Positions 8,445 to 16,558 of a DNA stretch of 64,000 nt are shown here, one piece after another. The notes below the pieces were generated by a model. It did not search any database. It was not told the origin of the DNA and saw only the letters and a program-made list of their open reading frames with translations. Source of the stretch: CAYSFW01 sp964620675. Lineage in GTDB: Bacteria; Pseudomonadota; Gammaproteobacteria; UWMA-0217. Within the stretch, counting starts at the first letter, position 1; the number at the start of each line of letters is the position of its first letter. The position numbers and the translations under genes are program-made. Location of the stretch: positions 10,770 through 74,769 of the forward strand of contig CAZUJU010000011.1 in the NCBI GenBank assembly GCA_964620675.1, in the 5' to 3' direction.

Positions 8445-8732
8445 ATGCTTCTTCACGTGACCAATGCACGACATGTGGGCGATTACAGGATCGAGGTGTC
8501 CTTCAACGACGGGCGCACGGGCATTGCCGATATCGCGGACGTCCTGAGTGGACCGATGTTCACGCCTTTGCGTGACCCATCCGTATTTGCCCAATTTCGT
8601 CTGGATCGGGACCTGGCCACGATTGTTTGGCCTAACGGTGCCGATCTTGCCCCGGAATGTCTTTATTTCCATGCATTCAAGGGACATCCGGAACTTAGGG
8701 AGCAGTTCAGAAAATGGGGCTACGCCGCGTAG
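8445..8732 (+). CDS. DUF2442 domain protein
   Basis: The 95-residue protein matches DUF2442: an N-terminal beta sheet (Y-R-I-E-V-S-F-N-D-G-R-T-G), D-L-A-T-I-V-W-P-N-G-A-D-L-A-P-E and L-Y at the expected positions. The family fold resembles HicB-like antitoxins. The start at 8445 is chosen because similarity begins there and it sits five bases after the DUF4160 stop; the open frame extends further upstream without support. The two genes very likely form an operon. Confidence 0.85.
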   Translation: MLLHVTNARHVGDYRIEVSFNDGRTGIADIADVLSGPMFTPLRDPSVFAQFRLDRDLATIVWPNGADLAPECLYFHAFKGHPELREQFRKWGYAA

Positions 8733-8923
8733 ACACACGTGATCCATTTGGGAGTCACCAGCCACCAACTCTCCGGGCATGACGGGTTAAGTTACGTTTT
8801 TCCAAGCCAAATCGGCGGTTCCCTGCGTCGTAATGACGCGTGGAGCATTTTTTAACCCACTGTGACTTGCGCGTCTCGGTTGCGTGATCGGCAACGCGAC
8901 GCGCCAGCGCTTAATCGGTCGAA

Positions 8924-9110
8924 TTATCGAATCGGGATCATCACGTCGACGGTCGCGCCATCAATCGTCGTGGTTTCGCGTCCGATTAACCCAAAGCCAC
9001 CGGGAAAATCACCGACCCGCGGAGTGCCATCGACGAGGGAGAATTTCGTCGCAGCAGAAGCCTCGGTCAACTCGCCTTCCCAAACCCGCGAATTTTTTCC
9101 GGCGACGCGG
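8924..9110 (-). other. Possible out-of-frame continuation of the small exported Cys peptide
   Basis: A second minus-strand frame runs on from about 9110 to a stop at 8924 and reads like real coding sequence (S-R-V-W-E-G-E-L-T-E-A-S, later F-P-G-G-F-G-L-I-G). It overlaps the end of the frame at 9067, and a run of six A (minus strand) lies at the crossing point. One base lost or gained there would join both into a protein of about 120 residues. Confidence 0.3.
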
Positions 9111-9288
9111 CTTCGGCGCTCATCAGCGTCGTGTAACCGCAACAACCGCGTTGCTCGAGCAAGGACTGCTCATCGAGTTGTTCGATCGCTCCGCGTTTGA
9201 GTTGACCTTCCGCCAGGGCGACGCCACCGGTTGCGGTCAAACTGCCGAAAACAATTAAGCCCAGGATCATTCGATGTAAAGTTCTCAT
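9067..9288 (-). CDS. Small exported Cys-containing peptide with a double-glycine-like motif
   Basis: The 73-residue product has a strong ribosome-binding site (GGAGG, five bases before the ATG) and a Sec signal ending near A-L-A-E. The short mature part contains L-D-E-Q-S-L-L-E-Q-R-G-C-C-G-Y (38-52). Its spacing (L at -12, L at -7, G at -2) matches the motif L-S-E-Q-E-M-E-T-T-Q-G-A in the exported protein at 6440-6925. I do not recognise the family. It may be a secreted peptide precursor. Its natural C-terminus is uncertain because of the possible frameshift near 9110. Confidence 0.5.
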   Translation of the reverse strand: MRTLHRMILGLIVFGSLTATGGVALAEGQLKRGAIEQLDEQSLLEQRGCCGYTTLMSAEAASPEKIRGFGKAS

Positions 9289-9746
9289 AACAACCTCCGG
9301 GTCACACGCCCCTCTGAATCACACGGTTTATTTTTTGCCGAATTTCGAGCCAGGATGCAACCGAAAGACTGTTTCGCCGGCGCGACAATTCGGTGCCTGG
9401 GATTAAGTGACCACACTGTCTCTTTTCGCTCCCTGCTCCGCGACCCGAATTGACCCGAGGCTACTGACACAATGTTGTCAGGTAGGCCGTTCTATACTTA
9501 ATGCCCGTGGTAACCTTGCGCTCATACCAGCCAAGAAATCGTGCTATGAAAGCCTATCCTTTCGTGCGGTTCGAACGTTACGTGCCGATCTCGATCTCGG
9601 GCGAGGCGGTGGAATCGACGTGGAATGCCTGGGTATGCCCGATGCCTAACAAAGGCGATGGCACCGTCGGTACGCGAGCAGAATCGGCCCGGATTTTTAA
9701 ACCGGCCACGCGCCGGTCCACTTTTCGCCGCGGATAGTTCAGGAAC
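9289..9746. other. Intergenic region with possible regulatory sites
   Basis: This 458-bp divergent spacer separates the Cys peptide gene from the WYL regulator. TGACA and TGTCA arms flank six bases at about 9466-9481, and TATACT follows at about 9494, so a promoter or operator may be here. A small plus-strand frame at 9501-9737 begins just after this, but it lacks a ribosome-binding site and recognisable similarity. I do not call it a gene. Confidence 0.3.
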
Positions 9747-10451
9747 ATGCGCCGCGCCGATCGCCTGTTTCAATTGGTGCAAATCCTGCGCAACAAACGC
9801 TTGGTCACCGCGCAGGCGTTGGCGGAGCGGCTGGAAGTGTCGGTGCGCACCGTTTACCGCGATATTCAGGATCTGAGCCTGTCCGGCGTGCCGATCGAAG
9901 GCGAACCGGGCGTGGGTTATCGCCTGCGTTATTCCCTGGATATTCCGCCGCTCATGTTCACCGCAACCGAGATCGAGGCACTGATGGTCGGCGCGCGGAT
10001 GGTCAAGGCCTGGGGCGGCGGGCAACTCGGCGCCGGGGCGCAGTCGGTGCTCGACAAGGTGTATGCGGTGATCCCGCCGGAGTTACGTCGTCACCTCGAC
10101 GACAGTCGAATGTATGCGCCGAGCCCCGGTCCGCAGCCGGCACGCGAATCCGCCCTCGATACCTGTCGCGCGGCGATCGCCGAGCGACGATACCTACACC
10201 TGCAATACCAGCGCGCGGACGGCGCCATCAGTACGCGCGAGGTGAAGCCGCTCGGGCTGTTTTTCTGGGGCAATGTCTGGACCCTCACTGGCTGGTGCGA
10301 ACTGCGCCGGGATTTCCGCAATTTTCGGCTCGATCGCATGCAACAGTTGACGCTCCTGGAGCGGCTGTTTGAGGAACGGCCAGGACAACGACTGGCGGAT
10401 TTCTTTGCACTGCTTAAGGCCGAGTATCCGGATGTGACCACGTGTGAGTAG
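9747..10451 (+). CDS. YafY-type transcriptional regulator (HTH and WYL domains)
   Basis: The 234-residue protein has an N-terminal DeoR/HTH_11-like winged helix (residues about 1-60: R-R-A-D-R-L-F-Q-L, V-S-V-R-T-V-Y-R-D-I) and a C-terminal WYL domain (about 135-225: Y-L-H-L-Q-Y-Q-R-A-D-G, E-V-K-P-L-G-L-F-F-W, W-C-E-L-R-R-D-F-R-N-F-R-L-D-R). It matches the YafY class in length and order. WYL domains sense ligands or nucleic acids. It may control itself or the genes downstream (CDGSH, TldD/TldE), which start 114 bp later. Confidence 0.9.
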   Translation: MRRADRLFQLVQILRNKRLVTAQALAERLEVSVRTVYRDIQDLSLSGVPIEGEPGVGYRLRYSLDIPPLMFTATEIEALMVGARMVKAWGGGQLGAGAQSVLDKVYAVIPPELRRHLDDSRMYAPSPGPQPARESALDTCRAAIAERRYLHLQYQRADGAISTREVKPLGLFFWGNVWTLTGWCELRRDFRNFRLDRMQQLTLLERLFEERPGQRLADFFALLKAEYPDVTTCE

Positions 10452-10565
10452 AAAACCCGGCAACGGCGCCAAAATAACCCTATCGCCACGGGTTGAAACT
10501 CGGCGCTCGCAAGCGACTCGATATGCTTCTCAGACGACCACCCATGCAACCACCAGGAGCCCCCC

Positions 10566-10814
10566 ATGAGCGAACCGGTTTGCGCCCAACGCGCCCCCTA
10601 CCCTACCGATGTCAAGGCTGGCACTGAATACTGGTGGTGCCGCTGCGGCCGCAGTCAAACGCAACCTTTCTGCGACGGTTCGCATCGCGGTACAGGTATC
10701 GAACCCATGGCGTTCACCCCGGACGAGGACGGAAAAGTCTGGTTCTGCGGCTGCAAACAGACCTGCAAAAGTCCGTTCTGCGACGGCAGCCATAAAGCGA
10801 TCCCGCAAACATGA
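10566..10814 (+). CDS. CDGSH iron-sulfur domain protein with two clusters
   Basis: The 82-residue protein has two CDGSH units. The first has C25, C27, C36 and H40 (F-C-D-G-S-H); the second has C61, C63, C72 and H76. Each three-Cys-one-His set holds a redox-active [2Fe-2S] cluster, so this is a tandem mitoNEET-like protein of the bacterial type. It probably acts in the cytosol in electron transfer or cluster handling. A GGAG ribosome site precedes the ATG, and its stop overlaps the next start as ATGA, which ties it to the TldD/TldE-like pair as an operon. Confidence 0.93.
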   Translation: MSEPVCAQRAPYPTDVKAGTEYWWCRCGRSQTQPFCDGSHRGTGIEPMAFTPDEDGKVWFCGCKQTCKSPFCDGSHKAIPQT

Positions 10815-12250
10815 ATCTCGACCTCATTGTCGATCGGATCCGCCTGCGCGCGCCGGCGGTGACCGATTGGTCGGCGCGGATCGTCGCGACGACCGGCGAG
10901 CATTTGCGCGTGCGCCAGGGGGTACCGTTACCGCCGACGCTGGAGCGCGATCTCGGGGTGTTCATCACCGTCATCGACAGCGACGGAATGGGCTACGCGG
11001 CGACCTCGAATGTCACCGCGGCGGGGATCGACGCGGCATTTGCAACCGCACGACGCTGGGCCGATGCCAGTCGCGGCCGCCTCGCGATCGATCCGCGCGA
11101 GGTACCCCGTGCCACCGCGCAAGGCCGTTACGCAGCGTCCGTCGCGCTGCCCTGGGAGAGCGAGTCGCTCGCGGTAAAACTCGAATGGCTCGCCGCCGCC
11201 TGCGGCGCGCTGCATATCAGCGATGAAATCGTCGACTGGGAAGCGAGCCTCGGCCACGAACAACGCGAAACCTGGTTTCTCAGCAGCGCCGGTGCCGACG
11301 TGCGGCAGCGCTTTGATTATCTGTTCCCCGGGTACGAGGCGGTTGCGAGCCGCGGCAGCCTGACCCAGATCCGCAGCGGCGGCGGTGCCGGCAGCGGTCG
11401 CCAGGGCGGATTGGAATTACTGGCCGAGTTTGGTTTCCCGGATACCGCGTGCAGCGCGGCCGAGGAAGCGCTGCAACTGCTCAATGCCCCGGAGTGTCCG
11501 TCGGCGCAACTCGATCTGTTACTCATGCCGGGGCAGATGGTCCTGCAAATCCACGAGAGCATCGGCCACCCGCTCGAACTCGATCGTATTCTGGGCGACG
11601 AGCGCAATTACGCCGGCACCAGCTTCGTCAAGCCGGAAATGTTCGGCCATTACCGCTACGGCTCGGAGCATCTCAATGTCACCTTCGCACCCCAGATGTC
11701 GAGCGAGCTCGTGAGCTACGCATTCGACGACGAAGGCAGCCGCGCCGAAACGGTCCACTTGATTCGCAACGGCATTCTCGAACGTCCGCTCGGCGGCGCG
11801 TTGTCGCAGTCGCGCAGCGGGCTCGCCGGCACCGCCAACGCGCGCGCCTGCAACTGGAATCGCCCGGCGATCGACCGCATGGCCAACCTGAATATCGAGC
11901 CCGGCGCGCACACCCTGAATGACCTGATCGGCCAAATCGAATACGGCGTCATGATGGAAAGCAACCGCTCGTGGTCGATCGACGACTCGCGCAACAAATT
12001 CCAGTTCGGCTGCGAAATCGGCTGGCTCATTCGTGACGGCGAGCGCCGGGAGGTGGTGCGCAATCCAAACTATCGCGGCGTATCGGCGAATTTCTGGCGT
12101 AATCTCGCCGCGGTCGGCGATCGTTCGACCTGGCGCGTCTCCGGCGTGACCAATTGCGGCAAAGGCGAACCGAATCAATCGGTGTACGTCGGGCACGCGA
12201 CACCCGCCTGCCTGTTCCGCTCCGTTGAGGTATTTGGAGGCGAAACATGA
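10811..12250 (+). CDS. TldD-like metallopeptidase family protein, second copy
   Basis: The 479-residue protein is a TldD/PmbA-family member carrying the metal-binding motif H-E-S-I-G-H at 248-253, so it is the catalytic subunit type. The C-terminus has C-E-I-G-W-L-I and G-V-T-N-C-G-K-G-E-P-N-Q. It differs clearly from the canonical TldD in this window (46257-47702). It overlaps the CDGSH gene before it and the partner after it by ATGA junctions. TldD/TldE heterodimers are proteases that cleave unfolded peptides and mature some RiPPs. A substrate for this extra pair is not evident. Confidence 0.9.
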   Translation: MNLDLIVDRIRLRAPAVTDWSARIVATTGEHLRVRQGVPLPPTLERDLGVFITVIDSDGMGYAATSNVTAAGIDAAFATARRWADASRGRLAIDPREVPRATAQGRYAASVALPWESESLAVKLEWLAAACGALHISDEIVDWEASLGHEQRETWFLSSAGADVRQRFDYLFPGYEAVASRGSLTQIRSGGGAGSGRQGGLELLAEFGFPDTACSAAEEALQLLNAPECPSAQLDLLLMPGQMVLQIHESIGHPLELDRILGDERNYAGTSFVKPEMFGHYRYGSEHLNVTFAPQMSSELVSYAFDDEGSRAETVHLIRNGILERPLGGALSQSRSGLAGTANARACNWNRPAIDRMANLNIEPGAHTLNDLIGQIEYGVMMESNRSWSIDDSRNKFQFGCEIGWLIRDGERREVVRNPNYRGVSANFWRNLAAVGDRSTWRVSGVTNCGKGEPNQSVYVGHATPACLFRSVEVFGGET

Positions 12251-13566
12251 CCCCAGAGCGTCTCGCCGAACTCACCCGAACCCTGAGTGGCGGCTTGCGA
12301 CATGAGCAACGCCTGACCTTAAACTACAGCGGAGAGACCTCGGATTTCGCCCGTTTCAACCACAATCGGGTGCGACAATCGGGTCAGGTGGTGCAGCACT
12401 ACCTGACGCTTGAACTCGTTGCCGGCACCCGCCACCTGAGTGCCAGCACCAGCCTGACCGACGATGCCGACGACGACACCGCGCTCAGCCGCGCATTGCT
12501 GATTCAATTGCAGGAACGCCTCGCGCATACCCCGGCTGACCCTTATCTCAACCTGCCCGCCACCGCGAGCCACAGCGAAACGATGCGCCGCGGCGCGCTA
12601 CCCGAGCCCGCCCAGGTGTTGCACGAACTCGCTCATGCCGCCGCCGGGCTCGATCTGGTCGGGTTATACGCCGGCGGCGAGATCGCGCGCGGCATGGCGG
12701 ACTCGCTCGGCAGCCTGCATTGGCACGCCAGCGAAAGTTTTAATTTCGACTGGAGCTGCCACCTCGACGACGCCCGCGCGGTCAAAAATGCCTATGCCGG
12801 TTTCGCGTGGGATCCCGAGGTCTTGACGACGAAACTGGCACACGACCGCGAAACCCTGCGCCAGCTCGAACGTCCGCTCATCACCCTGAACCCAGGCAGT
12901 TACCGGGCGTTTCTCAGCCCCACTGCACTGCAGGAATTGCTCGACATGCTCGGGTGGGGCGATCTCGGGTGCAAGAGTCAGCGCACCCGGCAAAGCGCGT
13001 TGCTGCAACTGATCGACGGTGCGCAAGCGTTTAACGCCTCGGTCACGCTGATGGAAAACCATGCCCGCGGACTTGCTCCGTGCTTCACCCGCCAGGGTTT
13101 TATGACCGCGCAACCGGTCACCTTGATCGAACAGGGTCAACACCGCGACGCGCTGGTCGGCCCGCGCAGCGCCAAGGAATACGCCCTCGCCGTCAACAGC
13201 CCCGCCGAAGCGCCCGCTGCACTCGAAATGGCGCCGGGCTCGCTCGCCAGCGCCGACGCACTGGCCGCGCTCGACACCGGCCTATACGTCTCGAACCTGT
13301 GGTATTGCAATTACTCCGACCGCAATCACGGCCGCATTACCGGGATGACTCGCTTTGCAACGCTCTGGGTGGAAGCTGGCCAGATTCGTGGCCCGGTCGC
13401 GGTGATGCGCTTCGATGACACACTCTACCGAATGCTCGGTGAGCATCTGCTCGACCTCACTGTGGAACGCGAGTTGCTGCTGGATCCAGGCACCTACGGT
13501 GGCCGCTCCACCGCCAGCGCGCTGCTGCCGGGCGCATTGCTCGGCGCGCTGGAGCTGACGTTGTAG
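12247..13566 (+). CDS. TldE/PmbA-like partner protein, second copy
   Basis: The 439-residue protein belongs to the TldD/PmbA family but lacks the HExxxH motif, so it is the non-catalytic partner of the gene before it. Visible family marks are the N-terminal strand pair around F-A-R-F-N-H-N-R-V-R-Q, L-N-P-G-S-Y-R-A-F-L-S near 215 and a C-terminal domain with Y-V-S-N-L-W-Y-C-N-Y-S-D. Its start overlaps the TldD-like stop (ATGA). It differs from the canonical PmbA at 44258-45601. Together with the CDGSH gene it forms a tight three-gene operon. Confidence 0.85.
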   Translation: MTPERLAELTRTLSGGLRHEQRLTLNYSGETSDFARFNHNRVRQSGQVVQHYLTLELVAGTRHLSASTSLTDDADDDTALSRALLIQLQERLAHTPADPYLNLPATASHSETMRRGALPEPAQVLHELAHAAAGLDLVGLYAGGEIARGMADSLGSLHWHASESFNFDWSCHLDDARAVKNAYAGFAWDPEVLTTKLAHDRETLRQLERPLITLNPGSYRAFLSPTALQELLDMLGWGDLGCKSQRTRQSALLQLIDGAQAFNASVTLMENHARGLAPCFTRQGFMTAQPVTLIEQGQHRDALVGPRSAKEYALAVNSPAEAPAALEMAPGSLASADALAALDTGLYVSNLWYCNYSDRNHGRITGMTRFATLWVEAGQIRGPVAVMRFDDTLYRMLGEHLLDLTVERELLLDPGTYGGRSTASALLPGALLGALELTL

Positions 13567-13655
13567 GCGCAGGCTTCGCGAGATCGACGCGCAAACGGAA
13601 GGCCGAAAAATGTGGAGGTGATTGCGCCGCGAGCCCCGACCGCGGATCGCTCGGG

Positions 13656-13862
13656 TTAACGTCGCCGGAGGTTGGGCGCGTCGGGCACCGCAGAAACGGC
13701 TCGATCGGTTTCGCCGCCCAGGCACACTGGAAGCGCTTGCGCCGGAGCGGCATTCGCCGCACCCAGCGTGCCGTTCGGTCCTTCGACCACACGCAGAAAT
13801 AGCGCCAACAGAAACACCGAGATCAATATCGCGAGCAGACTCTGCCCGTATCCATCATTCAT
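13656..13862 (-). CDS. Possible small single-span membrane protein
   Basis: A 68-residue frame begins M-N-D-G-Y-G-Q and has one strong membrane segment (about residues 8-25) followed by a polar tail with one cysteine. There is no clear ribosome-binding site and I recognise no family. The rest of the 13567-14259 region holds nothing I can support as a gene; it is the spacer between the TldE-like gene and the response regulator. Confidence 0.3.
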   Translation of the reverse strand: MNDGYGQSLLAILISVFLLALFLRVVEGPNGTLGAANAAPAQALPVCLGGETDRAVSAVPDAPNLRRR

Positions 13863-14259
13863 CGTGCATTCGAATGCCCCAAACGAAACGCGTATTTACG
13901 GGATCAGTCGTCAGCGCTATGTAAAATATCGACCGCATTGGAACACGGCCCAAGCACCTTTACAGTTCATCGCCGCAACATCTCTGACTTGCCTTCGTGA
14001 AAATTCGTTAGACCGAATTTCCGGCGTTTCCTCCGTGACCAGCGCCACGTGATGTCCAACGCCGGCACCGCCGAGACCGCCGAACGCAGCATCGCCAAGC
14101 GATATTCTCGTCGGTAGCCTATGAAAGCACTCCACGACTCGGAATCAGGTAACCCCCGATGGATCGGCACCTCTCGCGATAGCCTGATTACAAAATGTAA
14201 CGATTGGCATGGCCGCTTTGGACTAATATCCGGCATCCGGTCCCTCTAGCGCTACGCCC

Positions 14260-14949
14260 ATGTTTCGGACTATCAGATCACTTAGCCCCGATAAGACGCG
14301 GGTCATCATCGTCGATGATCACCCGCTGGTTTGCGCGAGCCTTAAGGGTCTGATCAACGCGGAACCCGACCTCGAAGTCTGCGCGACCGTGAGCGATGCG
14401 GATGAGGCGCTGGCACAAATCATCGCGCTCGAACCGGCGCTCGCGTTGATCGATATTTCGCTCAAAGGCGCCAACGGACTCGATCTGATTAAGAAATTAC
14501 GTGAACATTTCGCTGCCCAACCCACGCAAGGCACGCGGATTCTGGTCATATCCGCGCGCGAGGAACTTTTGTTCGCGCCGCGCGCGTTAAACGCCGGCGC
14601 GCGTGGATACATCAAGAAGGACGCCGAACTCACGCAGATTCTCCAAGCCGTTCGCGCCGTCCTCAATGGCGAGATCTATTTGAGCGCGGCGATGACCGAA
14701 CGGCTGTTACTCGATAGCCGCCAGCGCGCCAACGACACGCAATTTCCCAAGGTTGCCAGCCTGACCGATCGCGAACTCGAGGTCTTCGAACTGATCGGGA
14801 ACGGGTTATCGACCGCGGCGATCGCGGAGCGTTTACGTCTCAGTATCAAGACGATCGAAACCCATCAAGCCAATATCAAGCGCAAATTAAGACTTGAAAA
14901 TCACATCGAACTCACGCGCGAGGCGATGCAGTGGATGATGGATAAATAG
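14260..14949 (+). CDS. LuxR/NarL-family response regulator
   Basis: The 229-residue protein has a receiver domain (about residues 14-135: V-I-I-V-D-D-H-P-L-V, phosphoacceptor Asp in A-L-I-D-I-S, conserved Lys in G-Y-I-K-K-D) and a LuxR-type helix-turn-helix (about 165-225: L-T-D-R-E-L-E-V-F, I-A-E-R-L-R-L-S-I-K-T-I-E-T-H). Its expected kinase is the remnant just downstream on the opposite strand, which has lost its N-terminus and carries an in-frame stop. The regulator may therefore now be orphaned or served by another kinase. Confidence 0.92.
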   Translation: MFRTIRSLSPDKTRVIIVDDHPLVCASLKGLINAEPDLEVCATVSDADEALAQIIALEPALALIDISLKGANGLDLIKKLREHFAAQPTQGTRILVISAREELLFAPRALNAGARGYIKKDAELTQILQAVRAVLNGEIYLSAAMTERLLLDSRQRANDTQFPKVASLTDRELEVFELIGNGLSTAAIAERLRLSIKTIETHQANIKRKLRLENHIELTREAMQWMMDK

Positions 14950-15007
14950 CTGCGGAGCGTGTGACCAAGACGTTTGCGGTCGCTTTATCAAGCGTCGGTT
15001 ATCGAAT

Positions 15008-15480
15008 TTAAACGTACCAGCGCGCTGCACAGCAAACGCTCGACCTTGAGCAGCCCGCCGCCAAAACGGGCCGCGCCTGTGCTTCGGTGTTCGCAACCGC
15101 GGCAACGTGCCAACGCTCCGAAGTTTCCGCGTCGTCGACGACGGGTAGTTGGAATTCGACCGAAAAGAACAACATACAGCCCTCGTCCGGCTCGCATTCA
15201 AGTTCTACGCGCCCCCCCATACGACGGACCCATCCCTGGCTGATCGATAACCCCAAACCCAATCCCGCCGGTTGCCCGGCCGCGTCGTTCGACGCCGCCA
15301 GTTGCACAAACGGTTGGAATAGCAACTGACGGTCGGCGGGTTCGATCCCGGCGCCGGAGTCCTATACTTCGAAGCGTAATCGCACCGACTCGCGGCTGCG
15401 CGACACGGTGGCAACGCGCAGTACCAAACCCCCGCGTTCGGTAAACTTGACCGCATTCGCCGTGAGATTAACCGCGGTAG
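15008..15480 (-). pseudogene. Histidine kinase C-terminal remnant
   Basis: Read on the minus strand, the frame contains an N-box (N-L-T-A-N-A-V-K-F-T), then an in-frame TAG at 15362-15364, then the G1 box D-S-G-A-G-I, the F-box F-Q-P-F-V-Q-L and the G2 box G-L-G-L-G-L-S-I. These are the ATP-binding motifs of a hybrid-type sensor kinase. The dimerisation and sensor parts are missing; upstream sequence is a VOC fragment instead. The remnant faces the response regulator gene at 14260 and was probably its partner. Confidence 0.8.
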
Positions 15481-15525
15481 CCGCACTGCGACGAGCGCGC
15501 TACCGCAGAGGTCTCCATCGCACTG

Positions 15526-15690
15526 TAATGCGCCAGCCGAACCGAGGTCGATACCATGATCACTAAAGCAATCGCGGCCGGCGGGCGCACCTACAACGAC
15601 CCCAAGGATTACGGATTTATGTACAGTCGCGGTTTTGAAGACTTCGATGGTCATCTCTGGGAAGTCTTACATATAAGCGGAATGCTACCG
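15526..15690 (+). pseudogene. VOC/glyoxalase family protein, C-terminal fragment
   Basis: The frame reads V-D-T-M-I-T-K-A-I-A-A-G-G and Y-G-F-M-Y-S-R-G-F-E-D-F-D-G-H-L-W-E-V, the C-terminal half of a small VOC-fold protein including its metal-ligand segment. The N-terminal half is absent; a stop codon lies just before it and kinase remnant sequence abuts it. It sits upstream of another VOC-type gene, so the original locus probably held tandem VOC genes. Confidence 0.7.
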
Positions 15691-15707
15691 AAATCGGAGA
15701 AAACGCA

Positions 15708-16307
15708 ATGCAGAAACTCGTCACCTCGCTGTGGATCAATGATTGCGCCGAAGACCCCGTTAATTTCTATCTCTCCATCTTCAACGACGCCCGCATCAAA
15801 CGCCTGGTGCGTTATAGCGAAGCTGGACCCGAACCCGCGGGCAAGGTCATGACCATCGACTTTCAATTGGAGGGACAAGACTTTCTCGCCATTAACAGCA
15901 GCGTCGATTTTCCGTGTACCCCGGCAATTTCGCGGGTGGTCAACTGTCGCGATCAGGCGGAAATCGACGCGCTTTGGAAGCGGTTGGCGGCCGCCCCCGA
16001 CAGTGGCCAGTGCGGCTGGGTCGAGGATAAATTCGGCTTATCCTGGCAGATCGTGACGCCACAGGCCGTGGACCCGATCTGCAGCCAGAACCCCGCCAAA
16101 GCGGCCGCGGTGACCCGCGCCATGTTGGGCATGAAGAAACTCGACCTCGCGGCGCCGAAGCGGATGCGCAAGTGGACACGGTCCTCCAACCCGATCTGCT
16201 GGTGGTGTGCGATCGGTCCAAACTCGATGAACGCGGTATGCGCGGCGCACCGGATTGGGTCGTCGAAGTGCTTTCACCTGCCACCGCCGCCCACGACCAG
16301 ACGGTGA
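15708..16307 (+). CDS. PhnB-like VOC family protein with an altered C-terminal tail
   Basis: Residues 1 to about 147 match PhnB/3-demethylubiquinone methyltransferase-like VOC proteins: L-W-I-N-D-C-A-E-D-P-V-N-F-Y, G-K-V-M-T-I-D-F-Q-L-E-G-Q, C-G-W-V-E-D-K-F-G-L-S-W-Q-I-V and A-M-L-G-M-K-K-L-D-L. GGAGA precedes the ATG. The usual protein ends about five residues after K-K-L-D. Here the frame instead runs about 50 residues into an out-of-frame Uma2 gene fragment, so the last part (from about 16150) is not native. The core fold is complete and may still be functional. Confidence 0.75.
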   Translation: MQKLVTSLWINDCAEDPVNFYLSIFNDARIKRLVRYSEAGPEPAGKVMTIDFQLEGQDFLAINSSVDFPCTPAISRVVNCRDQAEIDALWKRLAAAPDSGQCGWVEDKFGLSWQIVTPQAVDPICSQNPAKAAAVTRAMLGMKKLDLAAPKRMRKWTRSSNPICWWCAIGPNSMNAVCAAHRIGSSKCFHLPPPPTTRR

Positions 16308-16501
16308 AATTATCGGCTTACGAACGCGCGGGTGTACGCGAGGTGTGGCTCGTGCATCCGACCGATCGGACCGTCACCATCTATCTCTGGCGGAACGGCG
16401 GCTACGGCAGGCCAGCCATTCATGAACTCGTAGGCACACTCTCGGTAAACGTTTTGCCGCATATCACCCTAGACTGGGCGCTGCTGGACGAATTTTATTG
16501 A
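16150..16501 (+). pseudogene. Uma2-family endonuclease, C-terminal fragment
   Basis: In a second plus-strand frame the sequence reads V-L-Q-P-D-L-L-V-V-C-D, G-A-P-D-W-V-V-E-V-L-S-P-A-T and Y-E-R-A-G-V-R-E-V-W-L-V, the catalytic half of a Uma2 (DUF820) PD-(D/E)XK-type protein. The N-terminal 70 or so residues are missing, replaced at about 16150 by the end of the VOC gene. A deletion joining the two genes explains the structure. A start at 16172 would give an N-truncated product. Confidence 0.75.
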
Positions 16502-16558
16502 CGTGAAATAACTCACTATGTCGTTGTTTTTCATCACCAGGAGTGCCGACATCCTCTG

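Noticed and set aside
8820..8855. GCGTC / GACGC stem followed by a T run, considered as a terminator for the DUF2442 gene.
   Set aside because: The stem is only five bp and about nine bases separate it from the T run, so support is too weak.
9501..9737. 78-codon plus-strand frame just before the WYL regulator.
   Set aside because: No ribosome-binding site, no recognised family and a basic low-complexity tail; not distinguishable from chance.
13967..14236. Small minus-strand frames before the response regulator.
   Set aside because: They overlap each other, lack ribosome sites and have no motif.
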